Shown: positions 6,292-15,058 of the stretch, in pieces
Position numbering within the stretch: the first letter of the stretch is position 1
Layout of the letters: each line of letters opens with the position of its first letter
Source: CAZYWA01 sp964650975 [NCBI: uncultured bacterium]
Lineage (GTDB): Bacteria; JADJOY01
Assembly: GCA_964650975.1 (NCBI GenBank)
Contig: CAZYWA010000070.1
Coordinates: 1 to 21,410 of the forward strand
Reading direction: 5' to 3'
DNA length: 21,410 nucleotides
Translations under genes and position numbers: made by a program
The notes under the pieces: generated by a model
The model's input: the letters and a program-made list of their open reading frames with translations, nothing else
Database searches by the model: none
What the model was told of the DNA's origin: nothing

Positions 6292-8955
6292 ATGAACCGC
6301 AAGATCCTGGACAAGGCGTACGAGCCGCACGCGGTGGAGGACCGCTGGCGCGCGGCGTGGGAAGAGGCGCAGGCGTTCCGGGCCGATCCGGCGCGGCCCG
6401 GCGAGCCCTTCAGCATGGTGATCCCGCCGCCCAACGTGACCGGTTCGCTGCACATCGGTCACGCCCTCAACAACACCCTCCAGGACGTGCTGGCCCGCTA
6501 CCAGCGCATGGACGGCAAGAACGTGCTGTGGGTGCCGGGGACCGACCACGCCGGGATCGCGACCCAGAACGTGGTCGAGCGGCAGCTCGCGGCCGAGGGC
6601 TCGAGCCGCGCGGCGCTGGGGCGCGAGCGGTTCGTCGAGCGGGTGTGGAAGTGGAAGGACGAATCGGGCGGGACGATTCTCCGCCAGCTGCGCCGGCTCG
6701 GTGCCTCGTGCGACTTCTCCCGCGAGCGATTCACCATGGACGAGGGCCTCTCGCAGGCCGTGCGCGAAGTGTTCGTGCGACTTTACGAGGAAGGCCTCAT
6801 CTATCGCGGCGACTACATCATCAACTGGTGTCCGCGTTGCCGCACGGCGCTCTCCGATCTCGAGGTGGAGCGCGAGGAACGTCCGGGGCATCTGTGGCAC
6901 TTGCGCTACCCGTTCGCCGAGGGCACCGGGCATGTGGTGGTGGCGACTACCCGTCCCGAGACCATGCTGGGCGACACCGCCGTGGCCGTGCACCCGGAGG
7001 ACGAGCGCTACGCGGGACGCGTCGGGACCACGCTGGTGCTGCCGCTGGTCGGCCGGCGCATTCCGATCGTCGCCGATGCGGCGGTGAGCGCCGAGTTCGG
7101 AACCGGCGCGGTCAAGGTGACTCCGGCTCATGACTTCGACGACTTCGATCTCGGCGCTCGGCACGGGCTCGAGCGCATCCAGGTGATCGGCCTCGATGGC
7201 GCCATGAGCTCCGGCGCTGGCGCCTACGCGGGGCTCGATCGCTTCGAGGCGCGGCGGCGAATCGTCGAGGACCTGGAGCGCGACGGCGCCCTCGACAAGA
7301 TCGAGGACTACAAGCTCGGCGTCGGCGTCTGCTACCGCTGCAAGACCGTGGTGGAGCCGATGGTCTCGAAGCAGTGGTTCGTGCGCACCAAGCCGCTCGC
7401 CCAGGTGGCTCTCGCGGCGGTGCGCGACGGACGCACCCGCATCGTGCCCGCGCAGTGGGAGCGGACCTACTACGAGTGGATGGAGAACATCCGCGACTGG
7501 TGCGTGTCGCGGCAGATCTGGTGGGGTCATCAGATCCCCGCGTGGTACTGCGACAGCCCCGAGTGCGGGGCGATCATCGTCTCCCGCCAGGATCCCACCT
7601 CGTGCGGCCGATGCGGCGGGACGGCGCTCACCCGCGAGACCGACGTGCTCGACACCTGGTTCAGCTCCGCGTTGTGGCCCTTCTCGACACTCGGCTGGCC
7701 GGCCGAGACCGCCGAGCTCGCGCGTTATTACCCGACGAGCGTCCTGATCACGGGCTTCGACATCCTGTTCTTCTGGGTGGCTCGCATGATGATGATGGGC
7801 CTCCACGTCATGCGCGAGGTGCCGTTTCGCGAGGTCTACATCCACGCCCTGGTACGCGACGCCGAGGGGCAGAAGATGAGCAAGTCGCGCGGCAACGTGG
7901 TCGATCCGCTCGAGGTGATGAGCCGCTTCGGCACCGACGCGCTGCGCTTCACGCTGGTGGCGCTGGCGGCGCAGGGCCGCGACGTGAAGCTCGCCGAGGA
8001 GCGCATCGAGGGCTACCGGCACTTCATGAACAAGCTCTGGAACGCGGCGCGGTTCTGCTACCTGCACGTCGACGAATCGGCGGCGCTTCCCGAGCCCGGC
8101 TCGCGCGACCTAGATCTCGCGGAGCGCTGGATCCTGTCTCGGCTGCAGGACACGGTCGAGACGGTGCGTGGGGCGCTCGATGCATTCCGGTTCAACGACG
8201 CGGCGAATCGCGTGTACTCGTTCGTGTGGTCGGAATTCTGCGACTGGTACATCGAGCTCGCGAAGCCCGATCTGGGCGAGGGCGTCGATCCCGTGCGTCG
8301 CGGGGTGGTCCGCGGCGTGCTGCGCCATGTGCTGAGCGACGTGCTCGCCTTGGCTCACCCCTTCATGCCGTTCATCACCGAAGAGCTGTGGTCCGCGATG
8401 CCGGGAGCCGAAGGTTTCCTGGCTCACGGCCGGTTCCCGCGTGCCGAGGCCGGCCGGCGCGACGAGAGCGCCGAGAGCACCATGCGCCAGCTGATGGACG
8501 TGGTGGTGCGGATCCGCGAGCTGCGTCAGACGCTAGGCCTCGCGTGGCGGGACAAGAGCGACCTCGTGCTGGCCACGCACGACGCCGCCATGGTGGCTCG
8601 CCTGACGCGCGATCGTTCGGTCATCGAGCGCTCGGTGCCCACCGGACGACTCTCGGTCGCCGCCGAAGCGGCGCGCCCCGCGGGCGCGGTGTCGCTGGTG
8701 ATCGGAGCGTGGTCGGTGCACGTCTCGGTCCCCGCGGAGACCGACGTCGCTTCGGTGCGTGCTCGCTTGTCGAAGGACCTGGCGACCGCGCGCGGCGATC
8801 TCGATCACCACTCGAAGAAGCTCGCCAACGAGGGGTTCATGGCTCGGGCGCCCGCCGACGTGCTCGAGAAGGAGAAGGCCGGCGTCGCGAGCGCCAGCGA
8901 CCGGATCTCGCGAGTCGAAGCGACGCTCACGATTCTCGATCAAGCGGGGCTCTGA
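6292..8955 (+). CDS. valS: valine--tRNA ligase
   Basis: Class I aminoacyl-tRNA synthetase that charges tRNA(Val) with valine and edits misactivated threonine; cytoplasmic. At 887 residues it has the usual bacterial length. The [14 protein letters not shown] block carries the HIGH motif at residues 54-57, followed by [10 protein letters not shown]. The editing (CP1) domain contains [18 protein letters not shown] and [13 protein letters not shown] cysteine-rich patch ([10 protein letters not shown] and CGRCGG) is a likely zinc site. KMSKS is at residues 528-532 inside [14 protein letters not shown]. An anticodon-binding helical domain and the C-terminal coiled-coil arm (about residues 820-887) complete it. 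The ATG at 6292 gives the standard N-terminus; the frame stays open upstream but adds only Arg-rich sequence. Its stop overlaps the nadC ATG (TGATG). Nothing appears missing. Confidence 0.98.
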   Translation: MNRKILDKAYEPHAVEDRWRAAWEEAQAFRADPARPGEPFSMVIPPPNVTGSLHIGHALNNTLQDVLARYQRMDGKNVLWVPGTDHAGIATQNVVERQLAAEGSSRAALGRERFVERVWKWKDESGGTILRQLRRLGASCDFSRERFTMDEGLSQAVREVFVRLYEEGLIYRGDYIINWCPRCRTALSDLEVEREERPGHLWHLRYPFAEGTGHVVVATTRPETMLGDTAVAVHPEDERYAGRVGTTLVLPLVGRRIPIVADAAVSAEFGTGAVKVTPAHDFDDFDLGARHGLERIQVIGLDGAMSSGAGAYAGLDRFEARRRIVEDLERDGALDKIEDYKLGVGVCYRCKTVVEPMVSKQWFVRTKPLAQVALAAVRDGRTRIVPAQWERTYYEWMENIRDWCVSRQIWWGHQIPAWYCDSPECGAIIVSRQDPTSCGRCGGTALTRETDVLDTWFSSALWPFSTLGWPAETAELARYYPTSVLITGFDILFFWVARMMMMGLHVMREVPFREVYIHALVRDAEGQKMSKSRGNVVDPLEVMSRFGTDALRFTLVALAAQGRDVKLAEERIEGYRHFMNKLWNAARFCYLHVDESAALPEPGSRDLDLAERWILSRLQDTVETVRGALDAFRFNDAANRVYSFVWSEFCDWYIELAKPDLGEGVDPVRRGVVRGVLRHVLSDVLALAHPFMPFITEELWSAMPGAEGFLAHGRFPRAEAGRRDESAESTMRQLMDVVVRIRELRQTLGLAWRDKSDLVLATHDAAMVARLTRDRSVIERSVPTGRLSVAAEAARPAGAVSLVIGAWSVHVSVPAETDVASVRARLSKDLATARGDLDHHSKKLANEGFMARAPADVLEKEKAGVASASDRISRVEATLTILDQAGL

Positions 8956-9809
8956 TGAGCGTGGCCGTCGAGCCGCGGCAGGTCGACGAGCTCTTGCGTC
9001 GAGCGCTGGCGGAGGACCTCGGCGACGGTGACGTGACCACCTCGAGCTTGGGGCTAGACGCGCTCCCCCGCGCGGCCAAGATCGAGGCGCAAGAGCGCAT
9101 GGTGGTCGCCGGTCTCGACGCCGCGGCCCGGGTCTTCACGCTTCTCGATCCCGCGGTTCACCTGGAGCTCCTGGTTCCGGACGGCGACGCCGTCGCGCCC
9201 GGCACCGAGCTCGCGAGGATCGAGGGCTCGCTCGGCACGTTGCTCGCCGCCGAGCGCACGTCGCTCAACGTGCTCGGGCACCTGTCCGGAATCGCGACTC
9301 GCACCCGAGAGTACGTGGAGGCCGTCGCGGGCACGCGCGCACGAGTCGCCGACACCCGGAAGACCCTGCCGGGACTGCGCATGCTCGCGAAATACGCGGT
9401 CTCGGTGGGGGGCGGCGAGAACCATCGCATCGGCCTCTTCGACGCGGTCCTCATCAAGAACAACCACGTCGACGCGGTCGGCGGGATTCACGAGGCGTTG
9501 CGCCGCGTCCAGACGTCGGGCCACACCGGGCCGGTCGAGATCGAGGTGCGAGATCTCGCCGAGCTCGATCGAGCGCTGGCGTTCGAGCCGCTCCCCGCAT
9601 GGATCCTGCTCGACAACTTCGACCTGCCGCTCTTGACCGAAGCCGTGCGGCGCAACGCTGGACGTTGCCGGCTCGAGGCGTCGGGCGGCATGCGGCTCGA
9701 ACGCGTGGCCGCGGTGGCGGCCACCGGTGTCGACCGGATCAGTGTCGGAGCGCTGACACACTCGGCGCGCTGGGCCGACGTGCACATGGTGTTGATCGAG
9801 TCTCGATGA
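8955..9809 (+). CDS. nadC: nicotinate-nucleotide diphosphorylase (carboxylating)
   Basis: Quinolinate phosphoribosyltransferase, which converts quinolinate and PRPP to nicotinate mononucleotide, CO2 and pyrophosphate in de novo NAD synthesis. The 284-residue product has the standard length and motifs: EDLGDGDVTT at the N-terminus, ERTSLNVLGHLSGIAT, the substrate-binding ADTRKTLPGLR, and GGGENHRIGLFDAVLIKNNH. After these come EIEVRDL, LLDNFD, EASGGM and GVDRISVGALTHS along the barrel. The ATG overlaps the valS stop by one base, and the nadC stop overlaps the birA ATG (ATGA). No nadA or nadB is in the window. The nadC-birA-coaX order is a common bacterial arrangement, which supports the neighbouring calls. 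Confidence 0.97.
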   Translation: MSVAVEPRQVDELLRRALAEDLGDGDVTTSSLGLDALPRAAKIEAQERMVVAGLDAAARVFTLLDPAVHLELLVPDGDAVAPGTELARIEGSLGTLLAAERTSLNVLGHLSGIATRTREYVEAVAGTRARVADTRKTLPGLRMLAKYAVSVGGGENHRIGLFDAVLIKNNHVDAVGGIHEALRRVQTSGHTGPVEIEVRDLAELDRALAFEPLPAWILLDNFDLPLLTEAVRRNAGRCRLEASGGMRLERVAAVAATGVDRISVGALTHSARWADVHMVLIESR

Positions 9810-10828
9810 GTCCCGCGCATCCCGAATCGAGCACGGCCGCGAGGGTAGTGGCGGCGTTGCGCGAAGCGGGCGACGGGTCGATCTCGGGCGAGGCGCTGGC
9901 GCAGCGCCTGGGCGTGTCGCGCGCCGCGATCTGGAAAGCGATCTCGGGGCTCCGCGGGGACGGTTTCGTCGTCGAGGCGGTGAGCGGGCAGGGCTACCGG
10001 CTGGTGCGCGTGCCCGATCGAGTGCGCGCGGAGCTCGTGGAACCGTGGCTCATGGCGAAGAGGCTCGGGCGGCGGCTCGTGTGCCTCGATCACACCGAGT
10101 CCACGATGAGCGACGCGAGCTTGCTCGCGCGTGCCGGGGAGCCCGAGGGTACGGTGGTCGTTGCCGAGACCCAGGAGGCGGGTCGCGGCCGCCGCGGGCG
10201 CGTGTGGCACTCGCCACCGGGGCTCAATCTCTACTTCTCGCTGCTCTTGCGTCCCGCGCTGCCGACTCACCGGGTCGGTCCGCTGACACTGGTGGTGGGG
10301 CTGGCGCTGGCGCGAGCCGTGGAGGGGCTGGCGGGTGTCTCCCCCCGCCTCAAATGGCCCAACGACCTTCACTGCGGTGGCCGCAAGCTGGCCGGCATCT
10401 TGACCGAGCTCAGCGCCGAGCTCGACGCGGTCCATCACGTGGTGGTGGGCGTGGGTGTCAACGTGAACGCCGACACGCAGGATTTTCCCGAGCCGCTTCG
10501 TGGGTTGGCGACGAGCCTCTGCCTCGAGTCGGGCGGCCGGAAATTCGATCGGGCGCAGGTCCTGGCCGCCTTCCTGAGCGAGCTCGAGCCTGCGTATGAT
10601 CGGTTCGTCGGGGCGGGGCTCGAGCCGTTCCTCGCCGACATCGAATCGCGCAGCGCGTCGCGCGGGCGCACCATCGAGGTCGAGGTGGGAAACCAGCGAG
10701 TCACCGGCATCGCCCGCGGCATCCGGCTCGACGGGGCGCTCATCGTGGAGCTCGCGGGTGGTGAGATCGTGGCCCTTCACTCCGGCGAGATCGTGACGAT
10801 GAGTGGCGAGGGGGATCGCTCATGCTGA
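9806..10828 (+). CDS. birA: biotin--[acetyl-CoA-carboxylase] ligase with N-terminal HTH
   Basis: Activates biotin to biotinyl-5'-AMP and transfers it to the acceptor lysine of biotin carboxyl carrier proteins. The 340-residue protein has the bifunctional layout: an N-terminal winged helix-turn-helix (about residues 10-65, with [17 protein letters not shown] as the recognition unit), a catalytic domain with GRGRRGRVW at 126-134 and KWPND at 183-187, and a C-terminal SH3-like domain (about 285-335, [15 protein letters not shown]). The DNA-binding part implies it may also repress biotin genes in response to biotinyl-AMP, as in E. coli and Bacillus. No biotin synthesis or transport gene lies nearby, so its operator must be elsewhere if it exists. 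The ATG at 9806 overlaps the nadC stop. Confidence 0.96.
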   Translation: MSPAHPESSTAARVVAALREAGDGSISGEALAQRLGVSRAAIWKAISGLRGDGFVVEAVSGQGYRLVRVPDRVRAELVEPWLMAKRLGRRLVCLDHTESTMSDASLLARAGEPEGTVVVAETQEAGRGRRGRVWHSPPGLNLYFSLLLRPALPTHRVGPLTLVVGLALARAVEGLAGVSPRLKWPNDLHCGGRKLAGILTELSAELDAVHHVVVGVGVNVNADTQDFPEPLRGLATSLCLESGGRKFDRAQVLAAFLSELEPAYDRFVGAGLEPFLADIESRSASRGRTIEVEVGNQRVTGIARGIRLDGALIVELAGGEIVALHSGEIVTMSGEGDRSC

Positions 10829-11589
10829 TGGTGGTCGACGTCGGGAACACCAACATCGTGCTCGGGCTCTTCGACGGCGAGCGGCTGGTGCAGAGCTGGC
10901 GCCTCACCACCGACAAGAGCCGCACCAGCGACGAGTACGGGATCCTGATCCACGAGCTCTACGCCCGCGAGCACGTGCCGCAAGGGGAGGTGACCGCGTG
11001 CATGGTGTCGTGCGTGGTTCCGCCCATGATCCCGACCGTCACCGAGGTGGCGCGCAAGTTCTTCCGGCTCGAGCCGCAGTTCGTCGGTCCGGGCATCCGC
11101 ACCGGCATGGCCATCCTCTACGACAGCCCTCGCGAGGTGGGTGCCGATCGGATCGTCAACGCGGTCGCCGCGTTCGAGAAGCTCAAGCGAGCCTGCATCG
11201 TGGTCGACTTCGGGACCGCCACCACCTTCGACGTGGTCTCGGCGCGCGGCGAGTACCTGGGGGGCGCCATCGCGCCCGGCCTCGGGATCTCCACGGAGGC
11301 GCTCTTCCAGCACGCCTCGAAGCTGCCGCGTGTGGAGTTGGTGCGGCCCAAGACGGCGATCGGCAAGACCACGGTCCACTCCATGCAGGCGGGGCTGATC
11401 TTCGGCTATGCCGGCCTGGTCGACGCCCTGGTGCGCCGCATCATCACCGAGATGGGGGGGGAGAAGCCCGCGGTCCTGGCCACCGGCGGGATCGCCCCGC
11501 TGGTGGCCCAGGAGACCGAGACCATCGAAGAGGTGGACGAGCTCCTCACCCTGACCGGCCTCCGCATCCTCCACGATCGCAACAAGTAG
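10822..11589 (+). CDS. coaX: type III pantothenate kinase
   Basis: Phosphorylates pantothenate with ATP, the first step of coenzyme A synthesis; cytoplasmic, usually a dimer needing a monovalent cation. The 255-residue product shows the ASKHA-fold signatures of CoaX: DVGNTN with D6, GADRIVNA with D109 at the position of the catalytic base, DFGTATTFD with D129, and GGAIAPGL. It ends with an ATGG-type glycine block ([10 protein letters not shown]). The ATG at 10822 overlaps the last seven bases of birA. A second in-frame ATG at 10828 would give a TGATG junction, but the longer start restores the usual M-L-x-V-x-D opening of the family. Type III enzymes are typically not inhibited by CoA, unlike type I. 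Last gene of the housekeeping chain. Confidence 0.97.
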   Translation: MLMVVDVGNTNIVLGLFDGERLVQSWRLTTDKSRTSDEYGILIHELYAREHVPQGEVTACMVSCVVPPMIPTVTEVARKFFRLEPQFVGPGIRTGMAILYDSPREVGADRIVNAVAAFEKLKRACIVVDFGTATTFDVVSARGEYLGGAIAPGLGISTEALFQHASKLPRVELVRPKTAIGKTTVHSMQAGLIFGYAGLVDALVRRIITEMGGEKPAVLATGGIAPLVAQETETIEEVDELLTLTGLRILHDRNK

Positions 11590-11598
11590 CGATTCCGC

Positions 11599-11614
11599 AA
11601 GCAATTTGTTGCTT
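11599..11614. repeat. inverted repeat AAGCAA/TTGCTT after coaX
   Basis: A six-base stem AAGCAA and TTGCTT encloses the loop TTTG, ten bases after the coaX stop. No run of T follows, so it is a poor intrinsic terminator. It overlaps the candidate -35 of the next promoter and could be an operator. The stem is short and chance is possible. Confidence 0.3.
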
Positions 11615-11633
11615 TCGGCCGGTGGCTTACGGT
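11606..11633 (+). promoter_or_regulatory. candidate promoter of the EF-G-like gene
   Basis: TTGTTG at 11606-11611, a 16-base spacer, and TACGGT at 11628-11633 form a modest sigma-70-like pair in the 122-base gap before the EF-G-like gene. An AAGGGGG ribosome binding site at 11698-11704 sits seven bases before the TTG start. This gap probably begins a new transcript, but the match is weak. Confidence 0.33.
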
Positions 11634-11656
11634 AGCTTCCTGCGGGCCTGTCCGCG

Positions 11657-11668
11657 CCCTTGCAAGGG
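11657..11668. repeat. 12-base perfect palindrome CCCTTGCAAGGG in leader
   Basis: A perfect palindrome lies 43 bases upstream of the TTG start and a short distance downstream of the candidate promoter. It is a possible operator or leader hairpin. Its position relative to the candidate promoter resembles that of the palindrome before valS, but the sequences differ. Confidence 0.35.
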
Positions 11669-11711
11669 GCCGGTTGCGCGGTCTGGCTCGGTTCGTTAAG
11701 GGGGCTCCTGT

Positions 11712-13793
11712 TTGGAAGCATCCAAGGTTCGGAGCGTCGCCCTGATCGGCCAGGTCGGGACGGGGAAGACCACCCTCGCAGAAGCGCTTCTGTTCCGGGC
11801 CAAGGCCATCGACCGTCTCGGGAAAGTCGACGACGGCACCGCGACGCTGGACTTCGAGCCCGAAGAGATCAAGCGGCACGCCAGCCTCTCCACCGCCTTC
11901 GGGCGTTACAAGTGGAAGGGGCTGGAGGTCACCCTGATCGACACGCCCGGGACGAGCGTGTTCCTCGCCGATACCAATACCTGTCTGGAGGCGGCCGACG
12001 CCGCGGTGCTGGTGCTGGACGGGCAGGGCGGTATCCGCATCCAGAGCGAGCGCCTGGCGGCCCGCGCCCGCGATCTCGGGATGCCGGTGGTGGTCTTCGT
12101 GTCGAAGCTCGACCGGGAGCGCGCGGATCTGGACGCGCTGCTCGGTGAGGCGGGGGAGCGCTTCGGCAAGAAGCTGGTTCCCGTGTCGATTCCGGTTCCG
12201 GGGGCGGGCGGGATCACGGGAGTCGTCGATCTGCTGCATCGCAAGGCCTATTCGGGTGCCCTGGCCGACGGCGCTGAGCCCAAGGAGGTTCCCCTGCCGG
12301 ACGCGGTTCGCGAGCCGGCCGATGCTGCCGCGAAGGTGCTGATGGAGGCCGTCGCCGAGACCGACGATGCGCTGCTCGAGCGCTATCTCGAGGACGAGAA
12401 GCTCTCGGACGAGACGATCGACGAGGCGTTCGCTGGCGCGGTTCGCTCCGGCGCGCTGGTGCCGGCGGTGTCCGGCTCGGGCCTGCGAGGCGTCGGGATC
12501 GAGGTGCTGCTCGACCTGGTGAATCGCGTCGTGCCGCCTCCCACCGAGCGACCGCCGGTCACCGGTACCGATCCCAAGGGTGGCGGCGAGATCACCCGCG
12601 CTCCCGATCCCACGGCGCCCTTCTCGGCCCGCGTGATCAAGACCATCGCCGACCCGTTCGCCGGCAAGCTCAGCGTGCTGCAGGTCCGCTCCGGAAAGGT
12701 GACCCCCGATTCGACGGTGTGGAACTCGACCCGGGAGGCGCGTGAGCGCCTCGGGCACCTGTTCGCGCTCGAGGGGAAGAAGCAGCTTCCCGTGCAGGAG
12801 GCCGGTCCCGGAGAGGTCGTCGCCGTCGCGAAGCTCAAGGAGACCCTCACCGGCGACACGCTGTGCGACGAGAAGCACCCCGTGCGGTTTCCGCCGCTCA
12901 AGGAGTATCCGGCGGCCATCACCTTCGCGGTGCAGGCCGTGTCGCGCGGGGACGAGGACAAGCTCGCCACCGCGTTGCACCGGGTGCGCGAAGAGGACCC
13001 ATTCATCCGCGTGGGCCGCGACGCGCAGACCTCCGAGACGCTCATCTCGGGATTGGGCCAGGCGCACGTCGAGGTGGCGGTCGAGAGGATCCGCCGCAAG
13101 TACGGCGTCTCGGTCGAGCTCAAGGAGCCCAAGGTGCCGTATCGCGAGACCATCCGCGGTCGCACCCAGGTGCAAGGGAAGCACAAGCGCCAGACCGGCG
13201 GACGCGGACAGTACGGTGACGCGTGGCTCGAGATCGAGCCGCTGCCTCGCGGCACCGGCTTCGAGTTCGTCGACAAGGTCGTGGGTGGAGTGGTGCCGCG
13301 CCAGTACATCCCGTCGGTCGAGAAGGGCGTGCAGCAGGCAATGGCGCGCGGTGTGCTCGCGGGATTCCCGGTGGTCGACGTCCGCGTGAAGCTCTTCGAC
13401 GGCTCGTACCACGACGTCGATTCGTCGGACATGGCGTTCCAGATCGCCGCGTCGAAGGGCTTCAAGAAGGGCTTCCTCCAGTGCTCTCCGGTGCTGCTCG
13501 AGCCGATCGTGCATCTCGAGATCACCATCCCCGACGATTGCATGGGCGACGTCAACGGCGACATCATCCGCCGTCGAGGGCGCGTCGTGGGCATGGACTC
13601 GGGCGGCGGCATGCAGACGATCAAGGCGACGGCGCCTTACGCGGAAGTGCTGCGCTACGCCGCGGACCTGAAGAGCCTGACCGCCGACCGCGGCGATTTC
13701 ACGCTCGAGCTCTCGCATTACGAGGAAGTGCCCGCGCACATCGCGGAAAAGATCGTGGCGGCGGCCCATCGGCCGGAAGAGGAAGAGGAGTGA
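11712..13793 (+). CDS. EF-G-like translational GTPase (non-canonical paralogue)
   Basis: A 693-residue GTPase with the five-domain EF-G layout but of the divergent EF-G-like subfamily, not the main translocase. The P-loop GQVGTGKT is at 13-20. The switch-I block lacks the canonical RGITI and reads EEIKRHASLSTAF instead. The G3 motif is DTPGTSVF (77-84) rather than DTPGHVDF, and G4 is SKLD (131-134) rather than NKxD. Later domains are intact: GLGQAHVEVAVERI (domain III), KHKRQTGGRGQYGDAWLEI (domain IV start), GSYHDVDSSDMAF and MGDVNGDIIRRRGRV (domain V). The TTG start is supported by AAGGGGG seven bases upstream. Members of this group are widespread and their exact role is unsettled; ribosome-linked action is inferred from the fold. 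Its stop overlaps the next gene (GTGA). Confidence 0.93.
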   Translation: MEASKVRSVALIGQVGTGKTTLAEALLFRAKAIDRLGKVDDGTATLDFEPEEIKRHASLSTAFGRYKWKGLEVTLIDTPGTSVFLADTNTCLEAADAAVLVLDGQGGIRIQSERLAARARDLGMPVVVFVSKLDRERADLDALLGEAGERFGKKLVPVSIPVPGAGGITGVVDLLHRKAYSGALADGAEPKEVPLPDAVREPADAAAKVLMEAVAETDDALLERYLEDEKLSDETIDEAFAGAVRSGALVPAVSGSGLRGVGIEVLLDLVNRVVPPPTERPPVTGTDPKGGGEITRAPDPTAPFSARVIKTIADPFAGKLSVLQVRSGKVTPDSTVWNSTREARERLGHLFALEGKKQLPVQEAGPGEVVAVAKLKETLTGDTLCDEKHPVRFPPLKEYPAAITFAVQAVSRGDEDKLATALHRVREEDPFIRVGRDAQTSETLISGLGQAHVEVAVERIRRKYGVSVELKEPKVPYRETIRGRTQVQGKHKRQTGGRGQYGDAWLEIEPLPRGTGFEFVDKVVGGVVPRQYIPSVEKGVQQAMARGVLAGFPVVDVRVKLFDGSYHDVDSSDMAFQIAASKGFKKGFLQCSPVLLEPIVHLEITIPDDCMGDVNGDIIRRRGRVVGMDSGGGMQTIKATAPYAEVLRYAADLKSLTADRGDFTLELSHYEEVPAHIAEKIVAAAHRPEEEEE

Positions 13794-15028
13794 GCACCGC
13801 GGTTCAAACGGTCCCGATCGAGGTCGACGAGGATCTCGCCCGGCTGGTCGGCCCCAAGGTCAAGCCGCCGGTCCGTCGCGCGTTCCTCGACGCGTTTTCC
13901 TCGCAGCCGCCCGAGTGGCAGGTGAAGGGCCTCTTCTACCTGGCGTGTCAGGGGCAGGGCTCGGAGGCGAGCGACGCGATCGATCGGTTGCGCGGACTGC
14001 CGCCCAACGTGGTCGACGACGCCTACCGTTCGGGTCAGCTCGAGCAGCCGATCCTCGATTTCCTGGCGCGCGAGTTCGGGACCCACACGCCGTTCCTGGG
14101 CCGGCTCATCCTGAACGGTCAGCTCAGCGATGACGCGTTTCACTACCTGGTGCTGAACGGCACCGACGCGGTGATCGACACGGTCCGACGCCGCAACATG
14201 AACCTTCTCAACTCGCCGCAGATCATCGAGGCGTTGTTCGAGAACCAGAAGGTCCGCAAAGGCACCGTCGACCGGATCCTGCAGATCCTCGGGCTCGAGG
14301 TGAAGATCTCGGTCGAGGACGACGAGGCCGCAGAGGGCGCGGATTCGACTCGGCCCGAGGACGATCTCGAGATGGAGGAGGTCGAGGAAGTCGACCCCGT
14401 CTCGGGCACGCCACGGCGCGTGCGGCGGCCGATGGGCACCGGTGGCGACGAGCCGGCGGGATCCGGTGCCGTCTTCAACGCCGATCTCTTCCGGAGCTTC
14501 CTCGAGGGCCGCGAGTTCAACTTCGCCGCGGAGCTCATGGGCGAGGACCGCGGCGAGGATCTCTCCGAAGAGGAGCGGACGTCGCTGTTCGTGTCGGTCA
14601 TGAAGATGTCGGTGGCGGAGAAGATCGTGCTCGCGATCCGGGGCAACCGCGAGGCGCGGAACCTGTTGCTACGCGACTCGAACCGCTTGATCCCCCTCTA
14701 CGTGCTGCAGAACGCGCGCATCACCGAGGACGAGGTCTCCCAGGTCACGACCAGCCCGTCGTCGAGCCGGGAGTTGATCTCCGAAATCTCCCGCAACCGA
14801 GAATGGACGCGCGCCTACAAGGTGAAGCGTGCGCTGGCCGTGAATCCCAAGACTCCGCTCGACAAGGCGATGCGGTTCCTGAACACCCTCAACTACAAGG
14901 ACGTACGCGACATCTCACGCTCGAAGAACGTGCCGAGCGCCCTCGCCATCCAGGCCAAGCGGCTGGTCCAGCGCAAGCAGGACACCGGCAAGATGACCGA
15001 TGGCGGCGGGGGCGGCGGGAAAAACTAG
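13790..15028 (+). CDS. helical-repeat protein of unknown function coupled to the EF-G-like gene
   Basis: A soluble 412-residue protein without signal peptide or membrane segment. Residues 1-170 are helical, with loosely repeating units (LDFLAREFG, LGRLILNGQLSDDAFHYLV). Residues 175-225 form a very acidic, likely disordered linker (EDDLEMEEVEEVD). Residues 260-392 are a second helical array with N-P/D-S-N start turns and TP/VP turns (NREARNLLLRDSN, NPKTPLDKAM, RSKNVPSALA), which resembles leucine-rich-repeat-variant or HEAT-like stacks. The tail is a glycine run, GGGGGG. I recall similar unnamed proteins from deltaproteobacterial genomes, but cannot give a function. The GTG at 13790 overlaps the EF-G-like stop, and mglA follows after 30 bases, so a scaffold for one of these GTPases is a reasonable guess only. 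Confidence 0.85.
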   Translation: MSTAVQTVPIEVDEDLARLVGPKVKPPVRRAFLDAFSSQPPEWQVKGLFYLACQGQGSEASDAIDRLRGLPPNVVDDAYRSGQLEQPILDFLAREFGTHTPFLGRLILNGQLSDDAFHYLVLNGTDAVIDTVRRRNMNLLNSPQIIEALFENQKVRKGTVDRILQILGLEVKISVEDDEAAEGADSTRPEDDLEMEEVEEVDPVSGTPRRVRRPMGTGGDEPAGSGAVFNADLFRSFLEGREFNFAAELMGEDRGEDLSEEERTSLFVSVMKMSVAEKIVLAIRGNREARNLLLRDSNRLIPLYVLQNARITEDEVSQVTTSPSSSRELISEISRNREWTRAYKVKRALAVNPKTPLDKAMRFLNTLNYKDVRDISRSKNVPSALAIQAKRLVQRKQDTGKMTDGGGGGGKN

Positions 15029-15058
15029 ACCGGCGCACGACGGGCCGAGGGACGGGTC

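Noticed and set aside
9806-10020. BirA acting on a local biotin operon
   Set aside because: The helix-turn-helix is present, but no biotin gene or matching operator pair is in the window.
11590-11640. Intrinsic terminator after coaX
   Set aside because: The hairpin there has a short AT-rich stem and no following run of T.
11406-13769. 787-codon open frame on the - strand
   Set aside because: Opposite the EF-G-like gene and part of coaX, crossing a real inter-gene gap; composition is that of a shadow frame.
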